Shown here one piece after another: positions 1 to 5,405 of a DNA stretch of 6,051 nucleotides; position 1 is the first letter of the stretch, and every line of letters starts with the position of its first letter. This stretch comes from Candidatus Pelagibacter sp. (GTDB lineage Bacteria; Pseudomonadota; Alphaproteobacteria; Pelagibacterales; Pelagibacteraceae). A model generated the notes under the pieces. It made no database searches, had not been told where the DNA came from, and saw only the letters and a list, made by a program, of their open reading frames with translations. The position numbers and the translations under genes are program-made. The DNA lies in contig JAOIRP010000028.1 of the NCBI GenBank assembly GCA_028221385.1, forward strand, positions 1 to 6,051, read 5' to 3'.

Positions 1-508
1 CTTTCAGTTTGATATTAAAAATTACTGGAAGTAAATTTGCCACAAAGAAAGGAACAATTCCTACAAATCTAAAAATCACCATTACTGTAAATTGCTTATC
101 ATCAAAAACTTTTTCTAATTTATTAAACCTATTTAGAAGCTTATCTTTTAATAAATCATAAAAAAAATACTTTCCTATACAGTACAAACATAGTGAACCA
201 ACCGTTAAGCTAAATGTGATTAATAAAGTACCAATCCATTTTTCAAATATGAATCCACCAATTAGAGCAACGGGTGTACCAAAACCTAATAGAAAAACCC
301 ATAAAACAGTAAATAAGAAAAAAGCTAAGCTTAATAAAATAAAATTATTACTCTTTAGAGAGTTAAGATTATCTACATTTTTTTGAATTATCTGCAGACT
401 ACTAAAATCGTTCAAGTTAAACTTGGAAAATAAAAAGTACAAAAACAATGAAAGTACAATCAAGTAAATTAACCCTAAAATAATTTTTATTTTTTTAGAT
501 TTATCCAT
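1..508 (-). CDS. VTT-domain (TVP38/TMEM64/DedA-superfamily) membrane protein, N-terminal part
   Basis: Reading the minus strand from the ATG at 508-506 gives 169 residues with no stop; the C-terminus lies beyond the left edge. The protein is very hydrophobic. It has a lysine-rich start and a first membrane segment at about residues 8-28, a second at about 56-76, and a third at about 92-111. A glycine-rich stretch (GFGTP, then GG, residues 75-86) precedes the third segment, and an R-x5-PF-x3-N pattern (R147, P153, F154, N158) follows. These match the VTT/SNARE-associated fold (PF09335) of TVP38/TMEM64 and DedA proteins. Family members are inner-membrane proteins tied to lipid scrambling or transport and envelope homeostasis, but the substrate cannot be named here. 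It is divergent from rpmH. No clear Shine-Dalgarno precedes the start. I am confident of the gene and superfamily, less of the subfamily. Confidence 0.8.
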   Translation of the reverse strand, partial: MDKSKKIKIILGLIYLIVLSLFLYFLFSKFNLNDFSSLQIIQKNVDNLNSLKSNNFILLSLAFFLFTVLWVFLLGFGTPVALIGGFIFEKWIGTLLITFSLTVGSLCLYCIGKYFFYDLLKDKLLNRFNKLEKVFDDKQFTVMVIFRFVGIVPFFVANLLPVIFNIKLK

Positions 509-522
509 ATTAAAGCATAACT

Positions 523-528
523 ATTATA
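523..528 (-). promoter_or_regulatory. Candidate -10 element for the leftward VTT gene
   Basis: The minus strand reads TATAAT, a perfect sigma-70 -10 hexamer, ending 15 bases before the ATG at 508. Transcription would start near 516, leaving a leader of only about 8 bases, in keeping with the missing Shine-Dalgarno. No convincing -35 hexamer lies 16-18 bases upstream. The surroundings are almost pure A/T, so a chance match is quite possible. Confidence 0.3.
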
Positions 529-539
529 AAATCTTCTAT

Positions 540-568
540 TTGCTATTTATACATTTAATTACTATAAA
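540..568 (+). promoter_or_regulatory. Candidate sigma-70 promoter for the rpmH operon
   Basis: TTGCTA (540-545, 4 of 6 to the -35 consensus) and TATAAA (563-568, 5 of 6 to the -10 consensus) are separated by exactly 17 bases. The predicted start near 575 gives a leader of about 27 bases before the rpmH ATG at 602. This is the only sizeable gap in front of the plus-strand gene run, so a promoter is expected here. The match is moderate and the region is AT-rich, so the exact hexamers are uncertain. Confidence 0.45.
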
Positions 569-601
569 GATTGAAAATTTTATAAAAATTAAACAAAGCC
601 T

Positions 602-754
602 ATGAAACGTACATATTCACCAAGTAATATTAAAAGAAAACGTAAAACAGGATTTCGTAAAAAGATGTCAACTAAGGGTGGAAGAAAACTATTAGCTAGA
701 AGAAGAGCAAAAGGTAGAAAAACTTTAACGCCCAAAGTTAAAAAGAAAAAATAG
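602..754 (+). CDS. rpmH: 50S ribosomal protein bL34
   Basis: This 50-residue, extremely basic protein begins [20 protein letters not shown], followed by M-S-T-K-G-G-R-K and ARRRAKGRK. This is the bL34 signature (MKRTYQPS, then RKR..GFR.RM.T..GR..L..RR.KGR). bL34 is a small component of the large ribosomal subunit that contacts 23S rRNA. The usual bacterial length is about 44-47 residues; here a short tail (TPKVKKKK) extends past the normal end just after KGRK-x-L. The start is the only ATG that gives the conserved MKRTY terminus; no Shine-Dalgarno is obvious upstream. It leads the plus-strand operon, and rnpA begins 10 bases after its stop, the classic rpmH-rnpA pair. Confidence 0.97.
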   Translation: MKRTYSPSNIKRKRKTGFRKKMSTKGGRKLLARRRAKGRKTLTPKVKKKK

Positions 755-764
755 ATAACAGCCG

Positions 765-1109
765 ATGAAAAGCAAAATAGTTGCTCTTTCAAAAAACGAA
801 GATTTCAAAAACTTACTCAAACAAAAAAAGATTTCTAATAAATACATCACTCTTTTTTTTGGATTCCTTAAAAATAAGAATAATAAAAAATTAAACATCA
901 GTTTTGTAGCTAAAAAAAAACAAATTAAGAGTGCTGTAAAAAGAAACAAAGTTAAGCGAAGATTAAGAAATATTATGAACGATTCAGTTAAAAAAATATC
1001 AATTAACTTTAATTTATCTTATCTTGTAATGGCGAAAACAACTATGCTAAACAATGATTATCAGGTAATAAAAGAAACTTTATTTCAAGATTTTAAAAAA
1101 ATTAAATGA
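765..1109 (+). CDS. rnpA: Ribonuclease P protein component
   Basis: The 114-residue, lysine-rich product matches the size of the RNase P protein subunit, which helps the catalytic RNA (rnpB, not in this window) bind precursor tRNA and remove 5' leaders. The diagnostic RNR motif is clear: AVKRNKVKRRLR at residues 57-68. Upstream are the N-terminal K-x-x-x-F region (NEDFKNLL, 11-18) and the central strand with FVAKKK (47-52). The central part is somewhat compact, and the glycine usual before the VSKK strand is replaced (NISFVAKK). The position directly behind rpmH supports the call. Its stop overlaps the yidD start by four bases (ATGA, 1106-1109), implying translational coupling. A run of nine A residues lies at 912-920 inside the frame. 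Confidence 0.95.
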   Translation: MKSKIVALSKNEDFKNLLKQKKISNKYITLFFGFLKNKNNKKLNISFVAKKKQIKSAVKRNKVKRRLRNIMNDSVKKISINFNLSYLVMAKTTMLNNDYQVIKETLFQDFKKIK

Positions 1110-1351
1110 TAAAAAATATTTTAATAGCAGTGATTAAAATTTATAGATCAGTTGTAAGTCCCTATTTGGCTCCATCATGCAGATATCTTCCAACTTGTTC
1201 TCAGTATGCAATCGACTGTCTAAACACTTATGGATTAGTTAAAGCACTTTTTAAGGCAACGAAAAGAATATTATCATGTCACCCTTACTCTAAAAGAAAC
1301 GGCTTCGATCCAGTGGATAATGAATTAAGAGGTAAAAGTAATGGAAAATAA
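1106..1351 (+). CDS. yidD: Membrane protein insertion efficiency factor YidD
   Basis: The 81-residue product has all hallmarks of the YidD family (PF01809): a short hydrophobic/amphipathic N-terminus (residues 4-14), then YRSVVSP (13-19), the S-C-R-Y-x-P-T-C-S-x-Y-A signature (24-35, cysteines 25 and 31) and R-I-L-S-C-H-P (54-60, third cysteine 58), followed by G-F-D-P-V (66-70). YidD is a small inner-membrane-associated protein thought to aid insertion of membrane proteins by YidC/Sec. Its genomic position between rnpA and yidC is the family norm. The ATG lies in the rnpA stop region with no Shine-Dalgarno, so translation probably depends on coupling to rnpA. Its 3' end overlaps the yidC start by 11 bases. 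Confidence 0.95.
   Translation: MIKNILIAVIKIYRSVVSPYLAPSCRYLPTCSQYAIDCLNTYGLVKALFKATKRILSCHPYSKRNGFDPVDNELRGKSNGK
1328..1332 (+). promoter_or_regulatory. Ribosome binding site of yidC
   Basis: AGAGG lies eight bases before the ATG at 1341 and within the end of yidD. It supports 1341 as the yidC start even though that start overlaps yidD. It is one of the few recognisable Shine-Dalgarno sequences in this window; most of the other genes rely on overlaps or very short gaps. Confidence 0.6.
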
Positions 1352-3017
1352 AAATGTAATAGCTGCGATATCATTGAGTGCAGCAGTTATAATTCTTTAT
1401 AGTCTTTTTTTTCAACCTGATCCTGAGGTTATCAAAAAAAATTTAGCCAAACAAAACAATGAGGTGTCAAATACTGACACACCTAGTTTAGAAAAAAATG
1501 AAAACTTTACAAAACTCTCTAGAGAAGAGGCGTTAAAAGCAAATGATAGAATTAAGTTTGAAAACGATAATATAATTGGCTCTATTTCACTAAAAGGAGC
1601 AACTATAGATGATTTAACTTTTAAAGATTATAATGTTGAACTTAATGGTAATGAAAATGTAAAGTTATTAAGTCCTAGAAATGTTGATGATGGTTATGTA
1701 ATTGAAAGTGGTTTTGTTACAAATAATAAAAATATAGACATCCCAAATGCGTCAACTATTTGGAAAATATCTGGAAATAACATTTTAAAAAACAATAACC
1801 CAATAAAATTATCCTGGAGTAATAATCAAGGTATTACATTTGAAAAACATATAAGTTTAGATGATCAATTTTTATTTACCATAAAGGAAAAAATAATAAA
1901 TAAATCGAACAAATCTTATAATTTTTATTCCTACGGGCAAATAATTCGAAATGAATTGCCAGAAATATCTGGGTTTTACATCTTACATGAAGGATTTTTA
2001 TCTGTCCTTGATGATGAATTAATTGAGGAAGATTATGACGATATTCAAGAAAAAAAATTTACTCAAGTTGCACAAGAGGGTTTTGTCGGTATCTCAGATA
2101 AATATTGGATTACATCAATTATTCCTCAAAAAGGCAAAGAATTTAAGACGACTTTTGATTATAAAAATAAATTTCGTGCAAACTATATTTCTACTCAAGG
2201 TGCAGAGGTTGGTCCAAACAGTTCATTAGAGGAAAAGATTCAAATTATTACAGCGGCTAAAAGAGTAAACATTATTGATGGCTATGCTGAAAAGTTAAAT
2301 ATTAATAAATTTGATCTAGTTATTGATTGGGGCTTTATGTACTTTATAACAAAACCATTATTTTTTGCTTTAGATTATTTTTTCAAATTGCTAGGCAATT
2401 ATGGTCTAGCGATTGTTGCTGTTACAGTTTGTATTAGATTAGCATTTTTTCCACTAGCAAATTTTAGCTTTAAGAGTATGGGAAAAATGAAACTTTTAGC
2501 CCCTGAAATGGCCAGACTAAAGGAGCTTCATAAAGATGATAAAATGAAATTACAACAAGCAATGATGGCCCTTTATAAAAAAGAAAAAGTAAATCCGATG
2601 AGTGGCTGTTTGCCTATACTTGTCCAAATACCAGTTTTCTTTGCCTTTTATAAAATTCTTTTTGTAACTTTGGAAATGCGTCACATGCCTTTTTACGGAT
2701 GGATTAAGGATTTAAGTGATAGAGACCCTACTTCTATCTTTAATCTTTTTGGATTAATACCTTGGGACCCACCATCATTCTTATTAATAGGTGCCTGGCC
2801 AATCATTATGGGTATAACAATGTTTATTCAACAAAAACTAAATCCTACTCCACCAGATCCTATACAGGCTAAAATATTTATGTTCTTTCCATTATTTTTA
2901 ACTGTAATACTTGCTCCATTCGCTGCTGGACTAGTGATTTATTGGTCTTTCAACAACATCTTTACAATGATCCAACAATATATAGTGCAACGAAAAATGA
3001 CTATCAAAACAACTTAA
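1341..3017 (+). CDS. yidC: Membrane protein insertase YidC (Oxa1 family)
   Basis: The 558-residue protein has full Gram-negative YidC architecture. An N-terminal membrane anchor (about residues 5-24) is followed by a low-complexity linker and the large periplasmic P1 domain (about 65-325). The conserved insertase core comes next (about 328-550). In the core, TM2 (about 352-373) carries the conserved hydrophilic-groove arginine R366 (CIRLAFFPL). The cytoplasmic coiled-coil hairpin is at about 374-415 (MGKMKLLAPEMARLKE). TM3 contains the NPMSGCLPILVQIPVFFAF signature (418-436), TM4 is at about 479-498, and the final segments end in GLVIYWSFNNIFTMIQQY (530-547). The segment NLFGLIPWDPPSF resembles alphaproteobacterial YidC. 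The protein inserts and folds inner-membrane proteins, alone or with SecYEG. The C-terminal tail is only about 10 residues. Its TAA abuts the argB ATG without a spacer base. Confidence 0.97.
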   Translation: MENKNVIAAISLSAAVIILYSLFFQPDPEVIKKNLAKQNNEVSNTDTPSLEKNENFTKLSREEALKANDRIKFENDNIIGSISLKGATIDDLTFKDYNVELNGNENVKLLSPRNVDDGYVIESGFVTNNKNIDIPNASTIWKISGNNILKNNNPIKLSWSNNQGITFEKHISLDDQFLFTIKEKIINKSNKSYNFYSYGQIIRNELPEISGFYILHEGFLSVLDDELIEEDYDDIQEKKFTQVAQEGFVGISDKYWITSIIPQKGKEFKTTFDYKNKFRANYISTQGAEVGPNSSLEEKIQIITAAKRVNIIDGYAEKLNINKFDLVIDWGFMYFITKPLFFALDYFFKLLGNYGLAIVAVTVCIRLAFFPLANFSFKSMGKMKLLAPEMARLKELHKDDKMKLQQAMMALYKKEKVNPMSGCLPILVQIPVFFAFYKILFVTLEMRHMPFYGWIKDLSDRDPTSIFNLFGLIPWDPPSFLLIGAWPIIMGITMFIQQKLNPTPPDPIQAKIFMFFPLFLTVILAPFAAGLVIYWSFNNIFTMIQQYIVQRKMTIKTT

Positions 3018-3884
3018 ATGTCATCGTTAAAAGAAGAAGTGTTAATAAACATTTTGCCTAAAGACGGTCCAACATTTGAAGAGGTAAAAAAATACTTAGA
3101 AAAGTATAACAATGAATTTATTGTTATTAAGTGTGGTGGAAGTGTTTTAGTTAATCCAAAATTATTTAAAATTTTCATAGAAGATGTTGGTGTTTTGAAG
3201 AAGCTTGGTTTTAATCCAATTATTGTTCATGGTGGAGGTAAAAGAATAAATAACAAATTAAATGAACTGAATATTGAAAGTAGTTTTATTGATGGACTAA
3301 GAGTTACAAATAAAGATACCATCAATATAGTTGAAGATGTATTGATTGAATTTAATAAGGAAATTGTTGATGCTTTAAAGGATCAATCTTGTGAAACAAG
3401 AGGAATTACTTCAAAAGAATACAATATAATAACTGTAAAACCTGAAAGTGACAAATTAGGTTTTGTAGGTACTCCCACTCACATTAAAACTAATGTTTTA
3501 AAAGAAATTATTAAAGTTAATGAAGTGCCCGTTCTTGCACCATTAGGATTAGATGAAAACAATCAAACTTTTAATATCAATGCAGATACAGTTGCTGGTT
3601 CAATAGCTAAAGTACTTAAGGCAAGAAGATTAATGATTATAAGTGATGTGGAAGGCGTACTTGATAATGAAAAAAAACTTATACCTGAGATAAACTCAAG
3701 TGAGGCAAATAAATTAATTGAACAAAAAATTATTTCTGGTGGAATGATACCTAAAATTAACAATTGTCTAGATGTTACAAGTAATGGAGTTAGAGGCGTA
3801 GTAATAATTGATGGAAGAAAAAATCACTCACTTTTATTTGAGTTATTATCTGATAAAGGTTCAGGGACTTTAATTAGAGAATGA
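3018..3884 (+). CDS. argB: Acetylglutamate kinase (NAGK)
   Basis: ArgB phosphorylates N-acetylglutamate with ATP, the second step of arginine synthesis, in the cytoplasm. The 288-residue protein shows the amino-acid kinase fold: VIKCGGS (36-42, lysine 38), VHGGG (70-74), GLRVT (93-97), LGFVG (147-151), NINADTVAGSIAKVLKA (186-202), DVEGVL (210-215) and GGMIPKI (241-247). An N-terminal extension of about 35 residues and the C-terminal H270-x4-E275-L...G281-S-G283-T284 pattern are features of hexameric, arginine-inhibited NAGKs, so feedback control by arginine is inferred. Odd points are KCGGS in place of the commoner KYGG/KLGG, and GITSKEYN (129-136) where most homologues have a G-x-S-G-K-D-type motif. 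The ATG follows the yidC stop directly (TAAATG) with no Shine-Dalgarno, so reinitiation is likely. It overlaps the next gene by ATGA. Confidence 0.95.
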   Translation: MSSLKEEVLINILPKDGPTFEEVKKYLEKYNNEFIVIKCGGSVLVNPKLFKIFIEDVGVLKKLGFNPIIVHGGGKRINNKLNELNIESSFIDGLRVTNKDTINIVEDVLIEFNKEIVDALKDQSCETRGITSKEYNIITVKPESDKLGFVGTPTHIKTNVLKEIIKVNEVPVLAPLGLDENNQTFNINADTVAGSIAKVLKARRLMIISDVEGVLDNEKKLIPEINSSEANKLIEQKIISGGMIPKINNCLDVTSNGVRGVVIIDGRKNHSLLFELLSDKGSGTLIRE

Positions 3885-4552
3885 AAGATTTATTAAATAT
3901 AAATTACTGGATTTTTGATCTAGATAACACACTTTACTCAGGACAAACGGAGGTGTTTTCTGAAGTAGATAAAAAAATGAGTGCATTTATATCCAAAAAA
4001 ATGAATGTAGATTTAATTAAAGCTAAAGAAATCCAAAAAAAATATTTCTATGAATATGGCACAACATTATCTGGATTGATGAAACAAGACAGTATTGACC
4101 CTCATGAATTCCTAGAATTTGTTCATGATATAGACATTAGCTGGCTACCAAAAGATCTAAAATTAAAAGATGAACTAATTAAGATAAAAGAAAAAAAATT
4201 CATATTTACTAATGGATCCCATGCTCATGTAGAAAATGTTACTAAACAATTAGGTATTGATGGCTTATTCGATGGTGCGTTTGATATTGTGGATGCCAAT
4301 TTTGTTCCTAAGCCACATATAGACCCTTATAAAAAGATAATTGATAAGTTTAAAATAGAACCAACAAAATCAATATTAATAGAAGATATTGCTCATAATT
4401 TAGAGCAAGCTAAAAACCTAGGAATGAAAACGTGTTGGCTTGAAAATGAGGAAGCTTTTGCAAAAAAGGATGCTGATAAACCTTATATTGATTATAAGAT
4501 TAAGAACTTGCCTTCTTTTCTCCAAAAAATTAATATATTAAAAGCAGCATAA
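3881..4552 (+). CDS. HAD-superfamily hydrolase, pyrimidine 5'-nucleotidase-like
   Basis: The 223-residue protein carries the four HAD phosphatase motifs. Motif I is FDLDNTLY (12-19), with nucleophile D13 and general acid/base D15. Motif II is IFTNGS (108-113). The motif III lysine is K144 (VPKPH). Motif IV is LIEDIAHNL (166-174), with acidic residues E168 and D169. The DLDNTLY motif, all-alpha cap (about residues 20-95) and FTNG...PKP...EDxxxNL layout match the SDT1/PHM8-type pyrimidine 5'-nucleotidase subfamily (TIGR01993), whose known members dephosphorylate nucleoside monophosphates. The real substrate here is not shown. The gene overlaps argB by four bases (ATGA) and precedes dapD by 21 bases. 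A similar gene sits near argB/dapD in other Alphaproteobacteria as I recall, so the association is probably old. Family assignment is firm, function is open. Confidence 0.85.
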   Translation: MKDLLNINYWIFDLDNTLYSGQTEVFSEVDKKMSAFISKKMNVDLIKAKEIQKKYFYEYGTTLSGLMKQDSIDPHEFLEFVHDIDISWLPKDLKLKDELIKIKEKKFIFTNGSHAHVENVTKQLGIDGLFDGAFDIVDANFVPKPHIDPYKKIIDKFKIEPTKSILIEDIAHNLEQAKNLGMKTCWLENEEAFAKKDADKPYIDYKIKNLPSFLQKINILKAA

Positions 4553-4573
4553 TTAATCTAACAATAAAGAAAT

Positions 4574-5404
4574 ATGACAGAATTTGTAAAAATAATTAAC
4601 GAAGCATGGGATAATAAAGATCAAGTAAATCAAAATTCCGATAAAAAAATAAAAGATACAATCAACCAAATTATTGAAGACCTTGATAGTGGAAAATCTA
4701 GAGTAGCAGAAAAAATCAATGGTGAATGGATCACTCATCAACATATAAAAAAAGCGATTATGTTAAGTTTTAGAATTCATGGTATGGAAACTTTAAGTGG
4801 CCCTTATAGCGCTTGGCATGACAAGGCTCATTTACTAAAAGGAAAAACAGCAGGCTGGGCCAAAAAAGATTTTGAAAAAGCTGGCTTTAGAATGGTTCCC
4901 AACTCTCCAGTTAGAAAAGGTTCTTTCGTTGGAAAAAATGCTGTCTTAATGCCATGTTATGTAAATATTGGTTCTTATATTGATGAGGGTACTATGATGG
5001 ATACCTTTAGTCGTGCGGGAAGCTGTTGTCAGATTGGAAAAAATTGCCATATATCAGCAGGATCGGGAATTGGAGGTGTTTTAGAACCAGCCCAAGCACT
5101 TCCCACAATTATTGAAGATAATGTATTTGTCGGAGCAATGTCTGAAGTAGTAGAAGGTGTGATAGTTGGAGAAGGTTCCGTATTAAGTATGGGAATGTAT
5201 ATTGGCCAATCCACTAAAATTGTTAATAGAAAAACAGGTGAAATTATTTATGGAAAAATACCACCTTATTCTGTTGTTGTGCCAGGATCTCTACCAAATA
5301 AAAATGATCCATTGGCACCATCTCTATATTGTGCAGTAATTATTAAACAGGTTGATGAAAAAACTAGATCTAAAACTTCAGTTAACGATCTATTGAGAGA
5401 CTAA
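4574..5404 (+). CDS. dapD: 2,3,4,5-tetrahydropyridine-2,6-dicarboxylate N-succinyltransferase
   Basis: DapD transfers succinyl from succinyl-CoA to tetrahydrodipicolinate, committing it to the succinylase branch of diaminopimelate/lysine synthesis. The 276 residues match the family length. An alpha-helical N-terminal domain (about 1-105) precedes a left-handed beta-helix of hexapeptide repeats (about 106-240). Diagnostic stretches are VNIGSYIDEGTMMDT (130-144), GSCCQIGKNCHIS (149-161), GIGGVLEP (165-172), PTIIEDNVFVGAMSEVVEGV (177-196), SMGMYIGQSTKI (205-216) and LYCAVIIKQVDEKTRSKTS (251-269). The probable catalytic acidic residues D143 and E191 are present. Two departures from the consensus as I know it are M189 where GARSE is usual and TFSRAGSCC where TWATVGSCA is usual. 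The start follows a weak AAGAAA; a 21-base gap separates it from the HAD gene, and dapE starts after one spacer base. Confidence 0.97.
   Translation: MTEFVKIINEAWDNKDQVNQNSDKKIKDTINQIIEDLDSGKSRVAEKINGEWITHQHIKKAIMLSFRIHGMETLSGPYSAWHDKAHLLKGKTAGWAKKDFEKAGFRMVPNSPVRKGSFVGKNAVLMPCYVNIGSYIDEGTMMDTFSRAGSCCQIGKNCHISAGSGIGGVLEPAQALPTIIEDNVFVGAMSEVVEGVIVGEGSVLSMGMYIGQSTKIVNRKTGEIIYGKIPPYSVVVPGSLPNKNDPLAPSLYCAVIIKQVDEKTRSKTSVNDLLRD
5395..5399 (+). promoter_or_regulatory. Probable ribosome binding site of dapE
   Basis: GAGAG lies inside the last codons of dapD, six bases before the ATG at 5406. It supports that start and fits translation of dapE being coupled to dapD. Confidence 0.4.
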
Positions 5405-5405
5405 A

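Noticed and set aside
501..509. TTATCCATA, one mismatch from the DnaA-box consensus TTATCCACA, close to rpmH/rnpA, which lie near the origin in some bacteria.
   Set aside because: It is a single match that overlaps the start codon of the VTT gene. No cluster of boxes, dnaA or dnaN is present, and the spacer is too short for an origin.
576..590. Dyad AATTTT-ATA-AAAATT in the rpmH leader.
   Set aside because: It is made only of A/T and expected by chance in this composition. The stem is too weak for a terminator and I cannot link it to a known ribosomal-protein leader.
589..949. Two minus-strand open frames opposite rpmH and rnpA (589-792 and 725-949).
   Set aside because: They are hydrophobic F/L-rich translations of the antisense of lysine-rich genes, overlap each other and clear genes, and show no family motif.
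2023..2229. Plus-strand 68-codon frame inside yidC.
   Set aside because: It lies in an alternate frame of the YidC periplasmic domain, has no recognisable motif, and yidC itself is intact.
3563..3763. Minus-strand frame opposite argB.
   Set aside because: It is a shadow of the conserved argB coding strand and shows no family signature.
4508..4536. TTGCCT-17-TAATAT, a possible internal promoter before dapD.
   Set aside because: Each hexamer matches only 4 of 6, it lies inside the HAD coding region, and such matches are frequent in AT-rich DNA.
4553..4744. Minus-strand 63-codon frame opposite the start of dapD and covering the HAD-dapD gap.
   Set aside because: The sequence is F/I/Y-rich antisense of a lysine-rich N-terminus, has no motif, and conflicts with the intact dapD.
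5029..5214. Minus-strand frame opposite the dapD beta-helix.
   Set aside because: It is an antisense image of the hexapeptide repeats and the most conserved part of dapD.
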